In this document: positions 29,071 to 37,910 of the stretch, one piece after another
Numbering within the stretch: the stretch's first letter is position 1
Layout of the letters: every line of letters starts with the position of its first letter
From: Glycomyces salinus
GTDB taxonomy: Bacteria; Actinomycetota; Actinomycetes; Mycobacteriales; Micromonosporaceae
Direction of reading: 5' to 3'
DNA length: 56,589 nt
Assembly (NCBI RefSeq): GCF_016428645.1
Contig: NZ_JAELXW010000024.1
Coordinates: forward strand, 1-56,589
The notes under the pieces: generated by a model
What the model saw: the letters and a program-made list of their open reading frames with translations, nothing else
Told to the model about the DNA's origin: nothing
Database searches by the model: none
Made by a program: the position numbers and the translations under genes

Positions 29071-29448
29071 ATGCTCGCGAAATTCGCAAAACGTGCGACG
29101 ATCGTATTCGCCGCCATGGCCGCGCTCATCATCGCCGCCTCAGGACAGGCCCAGGCCGCCGACGCCTATCTGTACTACTACGACCTCGACCACACGCGGC
29201 TCGGATACATGGTTCACCTCGATGCGGAGCCCGACAAAATCAAGGTCTGCGATACGTATGCGGACGGGTACACGGTGTCCGGATCAATCTGGGAGGGCCG
29301 CACCCAGATCGGTTCGACTGTTAGGGATGGCTCGGATGCAGGGTGCAACTACGGGACCGTACCACTGGAGAGCGGGCACACCTATGAGATGGTTCTGTGT
29401 TGGGAAGCGCCCAGGGCCGAATGTCGCTCTAGGACGATTACCGAATGA
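29071..29448 (+). CDS. Small secreted protein of unknown function
   Basis: 125 residues. The ATG at 29071 opens a clear Sec signal peptide: basic MLAKFAKR, hydrophobic TIVFAAMAALIIAAS, and GQAQA as cleavage site, leaving about 96 residues. The mature part has four Cys, several Tyr, and an all-beta look (YLYYYDLDHTRLGYMVHLD...). A longer frame from 28975 covers IS debris. The ribosome site is weak (TAGGA). Lower GC than the core genes and IS relics on both sides suggest acquired DNA. No family is recognised. Confidence 0.65.
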   Translation: MLAKFAKRATIVFAAMAALIIAASGQAQAADAYLYYYDLDHTRLGYMVHLDAEPDKIKVCDTYADGYTVSGSIWEGRTQIGSTVRDGSDAGCNYGTVPLESGHTYEMVLCWEAPRAECRSRTITE

Positions 29449-29573
29449 TGATCGAAATCGCCTTGGCCTGGAGAGTGCCACGAGAAAGACGGGTGGCCGG
29501 GGGAAAACTCACCTTGCCGCCGGGTAGGCGTTAGCAACGCCGCAGGCTTCACAGGAGCTCCCTTCGCCCCGGG

Positions 29574-30029
29574 TCAGGCGGCGGCTTCCCCGCCGATTCG
29601 GTAGTCGTATTGCCAGGCGGTGTCATCGTCCTCGGTTGCGATGTAGGTGATGTCGGTATAGAGCACCTCACCGGGATGCTCGGGCACGAATTCGCGGCCG
29701 ATGAAGTCGACCAGGCCCTCGGCCTCGGTGCCGGGCACAGTGGTCTTGGGTCCCGAGGTCGGGTGCACGCACTCGAGCCCGGCGGTGCGGGCCAGTCGGC
29801 GGAGGCGCCGCTCGCCGTGCCGTCGGCCCTGGCGGGCGAGTTCGGCGGTCAGCCGCCGTATCCCGTAGCGGCGCTTCTTGGCCGCGTGCGTCTCCTCGAC
29901 GACCGCGGTCAACTCGGCGTCGGCCTGCTCGCGTTTCGAGGGCGGGCGGTCACGCCAGGCGTAGTAGCCAGCGGGGCTCACCTCCAGCAGCGCGCAGGCA
30001 CACCGCAGCGAGACCCGCTCCGTCTCCAT
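29574..30029 (-). pseudogene. IS3-family transposase OrfB fragment
   Basis: From METERVSLRCACALLEVSPAGYYAWRDRPPS through KKRRYGIRRLTAELARQG to EVLYTDITYIAT this is the N-terminal half of an IS3 OrfB: helix-turn-helix, then the first Asp of the DDE domain. After TDITYIAT the match stops; the second Asp and Glu are missing. The frame runs instead into TAWQYDYRI, the C-terminus of the neighbouring monooxygenase. Upstream the frame continues through a CRISPR repeat, giving the spurious PRPRGDEPG. It cannot be an active transposase. The bases between 29449 and 29573 hold nothing I recognise. Confidence 0.8.
29595..29621 (-). repeat. Direct repeat, copy A (monooxygenase 3'-end duplicate)
   Basis: 27 bases matching 30250-30276 in the same orientation with one mismatch. 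Both encode AWQYDYRI near a protein C-terminus, so this copy is a relic of a second monooxygenase 3' end or of a local recombination event. Confidence 0.75.
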
Positions 30030-30039
30030 CAGCAGCCCG

Positions 30040-30128
30040 GGCTCATCCCCGCGTGGGCGGGGAGCACGCTGCGCGGCAGGGCCCCGGTGGTCTGAATCGA
30101 GGCTCATCCCCGCGAGCGCGGGGATGTG
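30040..30128 (-). CRISPR. Two-repeat type I-E CRISPR remnant
   Basis: Repeat 1 is at 30040-30067 and repeat 2 at 30101-30128 (28 bases each), with a 33-base spacer between, giving the 61-base period of type I-E arrays. Read on the minus strand, repeat 1 has the actinobacterial type I-E form: GTGCTCCCCGC, a short loop, GCGGGGATGAGCC. Repeat 2 keeps the inner palindrome and GATGAGCC end but its first five bases differ. No repeat is found one period further on either side, and no cas gene is in the window. IS3 sequence starts directly beyond repeat 1. Confidence 0.65.
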
Positions 30129-30228
30129 GATAGGTACCGGTTTTGGGCTTCGGGTCTCGGTCCGGAGGATCGCGGCTCGAAGCCGTCAGGCCGCTGCTGA
30201 CCCGCCGGATATCCGCGTCCGCGCAAGA

Positions 30229-31434
30229 TCAGGCGACCTCTTCCCAGTTGATTCGGTAGTCGTACTGCCAGGCGGTTCGTTCAGGAGTGTTGAAGCGGCC
30301 CATGATGATCGGCAGGACCAGGTCTCTGATCCTGGCGGCGATCGGACCGGCGGCCTTGGCCTGGTTGGTGCGGGCCGCTATCGCGATGATGCGTTCGACC
30401 CGTTCGCGCCGGTTCCGGTGGTAAGCCCGGAACGCCTGGTCGATGGGCAGGTCCCGCAGGCAGCGGGCGAGTTCGATCGCGGATTCGGCCGCCAGGGAGG
30501 CGCCCTGGCCGGAGGACGGCGAGGTGGCGTGGGCGGCGTCGCCGACCAGGACGGCCCTGCCGCGGGACCATACCGGCGTGTGCGGCAGGTCCTCGAGCTT
30601 GTGCGCGGGGATGAACTTCTCGGGCGTTACGCGGTCGAGGATCTCCAGTGCCGGTCCGTTGTCCCGCGCGAAGGCGGTGCGCAGCGCCTCGATCCAGTGT
30701 TCGTAGCCGGTCGCCTCGAGCCCGCCGGAGGCGAGGCCCTTGACCGGGAGGTTGGCGAACCAGGCGCATTCGTCGCCCTCGACCTGGTATCCGAAGAAGG
30801 CGCGGCGTCCGAACATGAAGTACTGGGCGCCTGCGGTGTCGGGGACGCCGGTGCCGTCGACGTAGCCGCCGAAGCTGACCAGGCCGGTGTAGCGCGGGCC
30901 GGGGGCGCGGGGATCGACGACAGCGCGGACGGCCGAGCGGATGCCGTCGCAGCCGATGAGGACGTCGGCCTCGGCGGTGGTGTGGTCGTCGAAGCGGGCG
31001 ATGACGCTGCGGCCGGTGTCGGTGGCATCGACGAACCGTTTGCCGTGGACGAGTTCGATGCCCTCTGCGGCGGCGAGTCGCTGAAGTTCGGCGCTCAGCT
31101 GTCCGCGCGGGAGCGTCAAGCGGGGCGCCTGTCCGGGCGGTTCTGGAATCTCGGCCAGGATCTTGCCGGTGTAGCTCCGAATGACCATCCGGCGGGTGGG
31201 CGTGGCGAGCTCGGTCAGGATGTCGTCGGCGCCGACGAGTCCGAGGGCGGCTCGGCCGTTGGGCGCGACTGACAGGGGTCCTCCGCGGCTGCCGGAGCCG
31301 GGCTCGTGCGCCTCGTAGACCGTCGCCTCGATTCCGGCCATGCGGAGTGCCATCGCCGCCACGGGGCCAGCGACGCCTCCGCCGATGATGACGGCGGTGC
31401 GGGCCTTGGTCTGGGGTCTCGTTCGGTGCTGCAT
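30229..31434 (-). CDS. FAD-dependent monooxygenase (TetX / aromatic hydroxylase type)
   Basis: 401 residues. TAVIIGGGVAGPVAAMALRMAG binds FAD ADP. The middle DVLIGCDGIRSAVR and ALVGDAAHATSPSSGQGASLAAESAIELARCL (GD motif) are classic for group A flavin monooxygenases. Such enzymes hydroxylate aromatic metabolites or inactivate antibiotics such as tetracyclines or rifamycins; the substrate is not evident. I chose ATG 31434 because GGAGAA precedes it; GTG 31446 is possible. The C-terminus AWQYDYRINWEEVA is echoed in the IS3 fragment downstream. It sits inside an IS/CRISPR-scarred island, so it may be an acquired resistance or catabolic gene. Confidence 0.88.
   Translation of the reverse strand: MQHRTRPQTKARTAVIIGGGVAGPVAAMALRMAGIEATVYEAHEPGSGSRGGPLSVAPNGRAALGLVGADDILTELATPTRRMVIRSYTGKILAEIPEPPGQAPRLTLPRGQLSAELQRLAAAEGIELVHGKRFVDATDTGRSVIARFDDHTTAEADVLIGCDGIRSAVRAVVDPRAPGPRYTGLVSFGGYVDGTGVPDTAGAQYFMFGRRAFFGYQVEGDECAWFANLPVKGLASGGLEATGYEHWIEALRTAFARDNGPALEILDRVTPEKFIPAHKLEDLPHTPVWSRGRAVLVGDAAHATSPSSGQGASLAAESAIELARCLRDLPIDQAFRAYHRNRRERVERIIAIAARTNQAKAAGPIAARIRDLVLPIIMGRFNTPERTAWQYDYRINWEEVA
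30250..30276 (-). repeat. Direct repeat, copy B (native 3' end of monooxygenase)
   Basis: Partner of 29595-29621, 26 of 27 bases identical. This copy is in the proper C-terminal context of the monooxygenase. Confidence 0.75.
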
Positions 31435-31575
31435 GTCGTTCTCCACTCGTTTGCGCTGCCGACGGCAACGCTAGGGCGATGGAGTGGCACCGCGAATCGG
31501 CGTGGAGTTGCGTCCGGGTGTCGACCCTGGGAGTAGGCGGCCTTCGCCGATCCGCTGCACGGCGGCTCCGAACCA

Positions 31576-31581
31576 CCTATA
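31576..31581 (+). promoter_or_regulatory. -10 box of the helical stress-type protein gene
   Basis: TATATT, conspicuous in GC-rich surroundings, 33 bases before the GTG at 31615. Transcription would begin near 31588. Confidence 0.45.
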
Positions 31582-31614
31582 TTGAGGGCGACTCACCCAG
31601 GGAGGGGTTTCAAA

Positions 31615-31806
31615 GTGGGCATGTCAGACAAGTTCAACGAGATGAAGGACAAGGCCTCCGACGCCGCCGAGGACGCGAAGGACAAGGCGGAGGACCTCTA
31701 CAACAAGGCCAAGGAATCGCCGGCCGGCGAGAAGATGGACGAGATGGCCGACGACGTCAAGGAGCGGGCCCAGGAAACCGTCTCCAAGTTCAGGCGCGAC
31801 GACTAG
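31615..31806 (+). CDS. Small amphipathic-helix protein (CsbD/LEA-like)
   Basis: 63 residues from GTG 31615, preceded by GGGAGG at about 8 bases; ATG 31621 is the alternative. The whole protein is a charged repeat of about 11-residue units rich in Ala, Lys, Asp and Glu (DKFNEMKDKASDAAEDAKDKAEDLYNKAKE...), with no Cys or Trp. It looks like CsbD- or LEA-type small stress proteins that are disordered until they bind membranes or proteins. Function is inferred only from composition. Confidence 0.75.
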   Translation: MGMSDKFNEMKDKASDAAEDAKDKAEDLYNKAKESPAGEKMDEMADDVKERAQETVSKFRRDD

Positions 31807-31826
31807 TAGGCGCCGAACGCGACGCG

Positions 31827-31858
31827 GCAGGGGCGAATCCGGTCGGATTCGCCCCTGC
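31827..31858. terminator. Bidirectional terminator hairpin
   Basis: A perfect 14-bp stem (31827-31840 with 31845-31858) and a GGTC loop between two convergent genes, the small helical protein and secF. Confidence 0.8.
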
Positions 31859-31878
31859 TCATGTGCGTGGTGCCGCCG

Positions 31879-33039
31879 CTAGCGCTTCCTGCGGCGCTTC
31901 TGCTGCTGCCGCTTGGCGCCCTGCCGCGAGCCGCCCGAGCGGCTGCCGGCGCCGGCCGTGGCCGGCTCCTCTTCCTCTTCGACCAGCTCGATAGGGAGGT
32001 CCTCGGTCTTGGCGTTCGGGGCGTCGTCCTCGTCGTCCTCATCGCGCGTGCCGGATCGCTTGTTGGCGACCTTCTGGTTGTGCTTCTTGTAGACCGGGCT
32101 GCGCTCGGCCATGTCGACCACCCACGGGGCGGCCAGGAACACCGAGGAGTACGTACCGGTGATGATGCCGACGAACAGCACCAGCGCCAGGTCCTTGAGT
32201 GTGCCGACCCCGAGCATGCCCACGCCGATGAACAGCAGCGCGCCCACCGGCAGGGCGCCGATGAGCGAGGTGTTCAGCGAGCGCATGAGGGTCTCGTTGA
32301 TCGCCTCGTTGACGCCCTCGGCGAAGGTCCGCTGGCGGGTCTGGAGCAGGTTCGCGGTGTTCTCCTGGACCTTGTCGAACACGACCACCGTGTCGTACAG
32401 CGAGTAGGCCAGGATCGTGAGCATGCCGACCATGGTCGAGGGCGTGATCTCGAAGCCGATCAGCGAGAAGACCCCGGCCGTCAGCACCAGGTCGTGGCCG
32501 AGGGCGCCGAGCGCGGCCACGGCCATGCGCCGCTCGAAGCGGAGCCAGATGAACCCGGTGATCAGGATCAGGAAGATGATCAGGGCGATCAGTGCCTGCT
32601 GGGAGACCGAGGCGCCCCAGGTCGCCGAGACCTCCGAGATCGAGATGTCGTCGGCCGAGATTCCGGCCGCTTCGGCCATGGCCTGGCGGACTTCCTGGGA
32701 CTGGTCGCCGTCGAGGGTGGCGGTGCGGATGATGAAGGTCTGGTCGCCGACGGAGCCGGCGATCTGGCCCGAGGCGACCTCGGCGCCCGCCGCCGAGGCG
32801 GCGTCCTCGACCTCGGTGATGGTGACGTCGCCCTCGGCCGGAACGGTGTACTGGTTGCCGCCGGCGAAGTCGATGCCAAGGGAGAAGCCCTTGACGATCA
32901 TGACCGCGATGCTCGCGGCGATGATGATCGCCGAGAACAGGTACCAGCGTTTCCGGTGGGGGACGAACTGGATGTTGGTCTCGCCGCGGTAGAGCTTGCT
33001 CCACATGGACAGCGGCTTGTCGGTGTTGTGCGTGCTCAT
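31879..33039 (-). CDS. secF: Protein translocase subunit SecF
   Basis: 386 residues. One N-terminal TM helix leads to the conserved FSLGIDFAGGNQY, a periplasmic-type domain, then five more TM helices with the SecD/F signature near DTVVVFDKVQEN. A basic, Ala/Gly/Arg-rich C-terminal tail (about 350-386) ends in KRQQQKRRRKR. With SecD it uses the proton motive force to help proteins complete export through SecYEG. It is 9 bases from secD. Confidence 0.96.
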   Translation of the reverse strand: MSTHNTDKPLSMWSKLYRGETNIQFVPHRKRWYLFSAIIIAASIAVMIVKGFSLGIDFAGGNQYTVPAEGDVTITEVEDAASAAGAEVASGQIAGSVGDQTFIIRTATLDGDQSQEVRQAMAEAAGISADDISISEVSATWGASVSQQALIALIIFLILITGFIWLRFERRMAVAALGALGHDLVLTAGVFSLIGFEITPSTMVGMLTILAYSLYDTVVVFDKVQENTANLLQTRQRTFAEGVNEAINETLMRSLNTSLIGALPVGALLFIGVGMLGVGTLKDLALVLFVGIITGTYSSVFLAAPWVVDMAERSPVYKKHNQKVANKRSGTRDEDDEDDAPNAKTEDLPIELVEEEEEPATAGAGSRSGGSRQGAKRQQQKRRRKR

Positions 33040-33048
33040 CGGTGCTCC

Positions 33049-34911
33049 TTAACCGCGCGCCTTGCCGGGGGCCGGGACCGCTTTGGTGTGGAGCCCGGAC
33101 AGGTGGACGTTGCTGAGGACCCTGCCGCGAGCCATCCACTCGGCGATCGGGTGGGTGAACAGGAACACCACCAGGACGTTCACCAGAGTCGAGACGCCGA
33201 GGGCGAACGCGAACGCGCGGACCGGGCCGATGGCCAGGAAGTACAGGACCAGGGCCGCGATGATGGAGACGGTGTTGGCCGACAGGATCGTGCGCCTGGT
33301 GCGGATCCAGGCTCTGGGCACCGCCGAGCGGGCCGATCGGCCGTCCCTCATCTCCTCCTTGATGCGTTCGAAGTAGACGACGAAGGAGTCGGCGGTGATG
33401 CCGATCGCGACGACGAACCCGGCCACGCCGGCGAGGGTCAGTGTCAGGCCGATCTGGGAGCCCAGCAGCGCCACCAGCGGGTACAGGACGACCGCGGCGG
33501 TAGTCAGGCTGCCCAGGACGACCAGGCCGAGGATGCGGTAGTAGACGAGGCAGAACAGGAAGACCAGGGCCAGGCCGATGCCCATGGCCAGCAGCCCGGC
33601 CTCGAGCTGGACGACACCGAGGGTCGCGGTGACGTCGTTGATGGTCTGGACCACGAAGCTGATCGGCAGCGAGCCGAAGTTGAGCTGGTCGGCCAGCTGG
33701 TTGGCCTCGTCGGCGGTGAAGTCGCCGGAGATCTGCGTGGTGTTGCGGGACGCCTCCCGGATGGTGGGGGCGCTGACGACCTCGTTGTCGAGGACGATCG
33801 CGACGTTCTGGCCGACGTTCTCGGTGGTCAGGTTGCCCCAGCGCTCGGCGCCGGCGGAGGTGAACTCGACGTTGACGACGAAGTTGTTCAGGCTCGCCTG
33901 GTCGGTGCCGACGTCGGCCGAGGCGACGTCGGAACCCAGGACCGTGGCGGACTGGAGGAGGAACTTCTGGGGCGGGGCGACCATCTGGCCGTCCTCGGTG
34001 ACGGCTGGCTGGCACGCGGTGACCTCGGCGTCGGGTTCCTGGACCGACCCGGGCGGGCGGGCGTCGAGCTGCTCGCAGGTGATGGTGGGGACGTAGTACT
34101 GCACGGAAGCCGGGAGCAGGCCGACCTCTTCGGGGGTCAGCTCGCCGAACGGTTCGAGCGCGGCGAGGCTGGCCTCGTCGGTCGGGACGGTGGTCAGGCT
34201 CTGGGCCATGGTCGCGGCCTCCTCGCCGACCTTGGCCAGGATGTCCTCGATGCTGGCGTCGCCCTGGGGTGTCTGGTCCTGGTCGTCCTGGTCGTTCTCG
34301 GTGTCGACCTGGGCGCCGCCGGAGTTGTCGTCGGTGGTCTCGTCGGTCGGCTCCTCGCCGTCGCCGACCTCCTCGTCCGATTCCCCGGTCGGCTCGTCCG
34401 AGGCGCCGTCGGTGGCCTCGTCGGTCGGCTCCTCCCCGTCCCCGAGGTCCAGGTCTTCGAGGACGGAGAAGTCCTGGGTGGAGGCGGTGACGATGCGGAA
34501 GCGCAGCTCGGCGGGGGCACCGACGTCACGCAGGGCGTCCTCGTCGGTGTCGTGCCCGGCCACGTTGACCACGATGTTCTCATTGCCCTCGACGTAGACC
34601 TCGGGCTCGGCCACGCCGGTGGAGTTGACGCGGCTCTCGATGATCTGCCGGGCCTGCTCCATGGTCTCTTCGTCCGGCTGGTCGTCGGAGTTGGTCAGGT
34701 AGGCCGTCAGCGTCATCGACAGGCCGCCCTGGAGGTCGAGGCCGAGCTTGGGAGTGGGGAACTTCAGGCCCGCCCCGGCGACCGATGACGCCCACAGGAC
34801 TCCGATCACGGCCAGCAGCGCCACGAAATAAGGGGCGACGGGCAGCCGCTTTCGCTGGATTTTCTTGCGCGGGCGGTCGGCGCCCGTGGTTGCACCCATG
34901 TTGGACGGCAA
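33049..34911 (-). CDS. secD: Protein translocase subunit SecD
   Basis: 620 residues. An N-terminal TM helix is followed by LGLDLQGGLSMTLTAYL (P1 head start), a large extracytoplasmic part and five C-terminal TM helices (IGITADSFVVYFERIKEEMRDG). An acidic insert of some 50 residues (about 150-205, repeats of GEEPTDEATD) interrupts the head region; similar low-complexity inserts occur in other actinobacterial SecD. ATG 34911 has GAGGAAGAG upstream. The gap to yajC (34912-35096) has no gene. Confidence 0.96.
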   Translation of the reverse strand: MPSNMGATTGADRPRKKIQRKRLPVAPYFVALLAVIGVLWASSVAGAGLKFPTPKLGLDLQGGLSMTLTAYLTNSDDQPDEETMEQARQIIESRVNSTGVAEPEVYVEGNENIVVNVAGHDTDEDALRDVGAPAELRFRIVTASTQDFSVLEDLDLGDGEEPTDEATDGASDEPTGESDEEVGDGEEPTDETTDDNSGGAQVDTENDQDDQDQTPQGDASIEDILAKVGEEAATMAQSLTTVPTDEASLAALEPFGELTPEEVGLLPASVQYYVPTITCEQLDARPPGSVQEPDAEVTACQPAVTEDGQMVAPPQKFLLQSATVLGSDVASADVGTDQASLNNFVVNVEFTSAGAERWGNLTTENVGQNVAIVLDNEVVSAPTIREASRNTTQISGDFTADEANQLADQLNFGSLPISFVVQTINDVTATLGVVQLEAGLLAMGIGLALVFLFCLVYYRILGLVVLGSLTTAAVVLYPLVALLGSQIGLTLTLAGVAGFVVAIGITADSFVVYFERIKEEMRDGRSARSAVPRAWIRTRRTILSANTVSIIAALVLYFLAIGPVRAFAFALGVSTLVNVLVVFLFTHPIAEWMARGRVLSNVHLSGLHTKAVPAPGKARG

Positions 34912-35096
34912 TGGTCAGTCTCTTCCTCGGTCGGTTCGGCGCGGGCGCACACGATGGACCGCGCCGGGCGTGCCGGTCCCGGAGGGGTGGTTCAGCACAC
35001 GTTGTGTCGGCGCGGCTCATTCTAGACGGCCGCGATCAGCGGCTGGAGTGGGCGTGCGATTCGGCACCCGTCAAGGAATATGAGCCGTGTTTACGA

Positions 35097-35546
35097 CTAG
35101 TATTCCTTGCGGTCCGATTTGCCGCTGTGCTGGTCGTCGCCGCCGTCGTCGGTCGAGCGGAGCTTCTCAAGGTCCTCGTCGGTGAGGGTGGCCTCCTCCT
35201 CGCTGAGCGGGGCGGATTCCTCCTCGGCCGGGGCCTCCTCCTCAGCGCCGGACACGACCTTGGCGATGGCCTGACGGGCGAACACGAGGAAGACGTCATC
35301 GCTGGCCTCGAGGGTCACCGTCTCGTCGTCGGAGTCGACGACGGTGCCGTACAGGCCGCCGATGGTCATCACACGCGCGCCGGAGCCGACCTTGGTCTGC
35401 ATGTCCTGCTGCTCGCGCTGGCGCTTCCTCTGCGGCCGGATCATCACGAAGTACATCAGGGCGATGAAGCCCACGATCATGATCAGGAAGATCAGGTTGC
35501 TGCCGCCACCACTGTCCTGAGCGAGAACGTCTACAGCTGAGAGCAC
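35097..35546 (-). CDS. yajC: Sec translocase accessory subunit YajC
   Basis: 149 residues from GTG 35546 with AAAGG upstream; the longer frame from 35603 adds Arg-rich residues unlike YajC. One TM helix (LIFLIMIVGFIALMYFVMIRPQRKRQREQQ), the conserved basic stretch, and VGSGARVMTIGGLYGTVV follow the family closely. The acidic tail of about 60 residues is longer than in most YajC. It acts with SecDF in protein export. Confidence 0.92.
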   Translation of the reverse strand: MLSAVDVLAQDSGGGSNLIFLIMIVGFIALMYFVMIRPQRKRQREQQDMQTKVGSGARVMTIGGLYGTVVDSDDETVTLEASDDVFLVFARQAIAKVVSGAEEEAPAEEESAPLSEEEATLTDEDLEKLRSTDDGGDDQHSGKSDRKEY

Positions 35547-35622
35547 GGTGTGCCTTTCGTCGTTGTGTGGACTCTTAAGACGTGCGCGGAGTCTACCGCG
35601 CACGTATCAGACAATCCCCACC

Positions 35623-36681
35623 CTACGCGGGGTCACCGGCGAACAGTCCTTCGGTGGAAGGGGGTTCGAGCCCCAGGTGCCTCCACGCTTCGGCCGTGGC
35701 CACGCGCCCGCGCGGAGTGCGGGCGATCAGCCCGGCCCGGATCAGGTAGGGCTCGGAGACCTCCTCGACCGTGTCGGTCTGCTCCCCCACCGCCACGGCC
35801 AGGGTCTTCGGCCCGACCGGGCCGCCGCCGAAGGTCTTGACCAGCGCCCGCAGGACCGCCCGGTCCAACCGGTCCAGGCCCAGCTCGTCCACGTCGTAGA
35901 GCGCCAGCGCCTCGACCGCGATCCGAGAATTGATCACCCCGTCGGCCCTGACCTGGGCGAAGTCGCGCACCCGGCGCAGCAGCCGGTTGGCGATGCGAGG
36001 CGTGCCCCGCGAACGCGAGGCGATCTCGGCGGCCCCGTCGCCGGTGACCTCGACCCGCAGAATCCCGGCCGAGCGGGTCACGATCGACTCCAGCTCGGCT
36101 TCCTCGTAGAACTCCAGCTGGCCCAGGAACCCGAAGCGGTCCCGCAGCGGACCGGTCAGCAGCCCGGCACGGGTGGTGGCGCCGACCAGCGTGAACGGCT
36201 CAAGATCGAGCGGGATGGCCGTCGCCCCCGGGCCCTTGCCGACCACCACGTCGACCCGGAAGTCCTCCATGGCGGTGTACATCAGCTCCTCGGCCGGGCG
36301 CGCCATCCGGTGGATCTCGTCGATGAACAGCACCTCGCCGGGCCCGAGGCTGGTCAGGATGGCCGCCAGATCCCCCGAGCGCTCCAGGGCCGGGCCCGAG
36401 GTCTGCCGCAGCCCCACCCCGAGCTCGCCGGCGACGATCATGGCCAGGGTGGTCTTGCCCAGGCCGGGAGGGCCCGAGAGCAGGATGTGGTCGGGCGGGG
36501 ACTGGCGCTGCCTGGCGCCTTCCAGCAGCAGGCCGATCTGCTCGCGGACCCGCGCCTGCCCGATGACCTCGTCGAGCTTGGCGGGCCGGATGCCGGCCTC
36601 GGCCTTGCGGTCCAGCTCGGTGGCCTCGGCCGCGGTCAGGGCCGCGTCCCACTCCTCGGCGGTGTATTCGGGTTCGTCCAT
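35623..36681 (-). CDS. ruvB: Holliday junction ATP-dependent DNA helicase RuvB
   Basis: 352 residues. Walker [18 protein letters not shown], Walker [11 protein letters not shown], sensor [20 protein letters not shown] and the winged-helix C-terminus with [16 protein letters not shown] are present. It is the hexameric motor that, with RuvA, moves Holliday junctions during recombination repair. It follows ruvA after 3 bases in the ruvC-ruvA-ruvB operon. Confidence 0.97.
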   Translation of the reverse strand: MDEPEYTAEEWDAALTAAEATELDRKAEAGIRPAKLDEVIGQARVREQIGLLLEGARQRQSPPDHILLSGPPGLGKTTLAMIVAGELGVGLRQTSGPALERSGDLAAILTSLGPGEVLFIDEIHRMARPAEELMYTAMEDFRVDVVVGKGPGATAIPLDLEPFTLVGATTRAGLLTGPLRDRFGFLGQLEFYEEAELESIVTRSAGILRVEVTGDGAAEIASRSRGTPRIANRLLRRVRDFAQVRADGVINSRIAVEALALYDVDELGLDRLDRAVLRALVKTFGGGPVGPKTLAVAVGEQTDTVEEVSEPYLIRAGLIARTPRGRVATAEAWRHLGLEPPSTEGLFAGDPA

Positions 36682-36684
36682 GGA

Positions 36685-37281
36685 CTATCGCTTCCCGAGC
36701 ATTCGGATGGCCTGCTTGAGCAGGGTGGGGACGTCGGCGCCGTCGACGCCCTCGGCGTCGAGCTTCTCGATCGCGGTCTTGGCCTCCGAGGCCGACCAGC
36801 CCAGGGCCTGGAGCCCCTGGCCGACCTGGGTGCGCCAGCCACCTGGCCGCGAACCGGACTGCTTGGGCGGGGAGGTCTCGATCGGGCCGATCTTGTCGGC
36901 CAGGTCCAGCACGATCCGCTCGGCGCTCTTCTTGCCCACCCCGGGGATGCGCGAGAGCGTGGCGGTGTCGGCGGTGGCGATCGCCTGGCGGATGATGTCG
37001 GGCCGCAGCGCGTCGACCGCGTCGCGGGCGATGCGGGGCCCGACCTTCTGGGCGGTCTGGAGTAGCTCGAACAGGTCGCGCTCGTCGGGCGAGTTGAAGC
37101 CGAACAGGGTGATCGACTCCTCGCGCACGATCGTGGATACGTGCAGGACGGCCTTGTCGCCGACCTTGAGGTTGGCGAGGGTGTGGGGTCCGGAGTGGAC
37201 GGCGTAGCCGACCCCGTTCACGTCGATGACGGCGTGGGTCTCCCCCACCGCCGCTATGGTCCCGGTGAGTTGGGCGATCAT
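36685..37281 (-). CDS. ruvA: Holliday junction DNA helicase subunit RuvA
   Basis: 198 residues. It opens with MIAQLTGTIAAVG, carries two helix-hairpin-helix motifs (LQTAQKVGPRIARDAVD and LSRIPGVGKKSAERIVLDL) and a C-terminal domain III (QALGWSASEAKTAIEKL) that binds RuvB. The ATG at 37281 overlaps the ruvC stop by 4 bases, and AGAAGGGG precedes it; the frame further upstream is ruvC in another frame. Confidence 0.97.
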   Translation of the reverse strand: MIAQLTGTIAAVGETHAVIDVNGVGYAVHSGPHTLANLKVGDKAVLHVSTIVREESITLFGFNSPDERDLFELLQTAQKVGPRIARDAVDALRPDIIRQAIATADTATLSRIPGVGKKSAERIVLDLADKIGPIETSPPKQSGSRPGGWRTQVGQGLQALGWSASEAKTAIEKLDAEGVDGADVPTLLKQAIRMLGKR

Positions 37282-37829
37282 CGCGGTTGTCCCCTTCTCG
37301 GCGAGGCCCGCGGGCCGTGGTCCGGTCCGGTCGAGGCCGATGCGAGCTTGGCCTTGAGCCCGCCGCGCCACAGGTGGCAGATGGCGATGGCCAGCGCGTC
37401 GGCGGCGTCGGCCGGCTTGGGCGGATCGGTCAGGCGCAGGATGCGGGTGACCATGGCCGTCACCTGGCGTTTGTCCGCGGTGCCGTTGCCGCAGATCGCG
37501 GCCTTGGCCTCGGAGGGAGTGTAGGTGGCGGTGGGCAGCCCGGACTTGGCCCCGGCCAGCAGCGCGACGCCGGACGCCTGGGCCGTGCCGATCACGCTGG
37601 CCACGTTATGCTGGCTGAAGACCCGCTCTACCGCCACCGCCTCCGGCTCGAACTCCTCCAGCAGCCGTCGCAGTCCCTCGTCGAGCGCGAGCAGTCGATC
37701 GGCAAGTGGCGCTTCAGGGTCAGTGCGGATCACCTCGACGGCGACCATCTTGCCCGGCGCGCCGGGACGCCCCTCCACGACGCCGACGCCGCACCTGGTC
37801 AGCCCCGGATCGATCCCCATCACGCGCAC
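37278..37829 (-). CDS. ruvC: Crossover junction endodeoxyribonuclease RuvC
   Basis: 183 residues from GTG with GGAGG just upstream. The acidic active site is visible: GIDPGLTRCG (first Asp), AVAVERVFSQHN (Glu), and the C-terminal KPADAADALAIAICH (two Asp). It cuts Holliday junctions symmetrically after RuvAB branch migration. It is the first gene of the ruv operon, with overlapping stop and start to ruvA. Confidence 0.97.
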   Translation of the reverse strand: MRVMGIDPGLTRCGVGVVEGRPGAPGKMVAVEVIRTDPEAPLADRLLALDEGLRRLLEEFEPEAVAVERVFSQHNVASVIGTAQASGVALLAGAKSGLPTATYTPSEAKAAICGNGTADKRQVTAMVTRILRLTDPPKPADAADALAIAICHLWRGGLKAKLASASTGPDHGPRASPRRGQPR

Positions 37830-37910
37830 TCGCCCCTCCGTTCGCTCGCTCGCGCCAGCTTATCGGCCGAGGCCGACAGGTGCGTCCGGTGACGCCGGTG
37901 ATGTTGCCAA

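Noticed and set aside
30029..30107. N-terminal extension of the IS3 transposase (PRPRGDEPG)
   Set aside because: These codons are the translated CRISPR repeat and spacer, not protein sequence.
35660..35685. Second T-loop-like GGTTCGAGCCCC
   Set aside because: It is within the ruvB C-terminal coding region, with no acceptor or anticodon stem.
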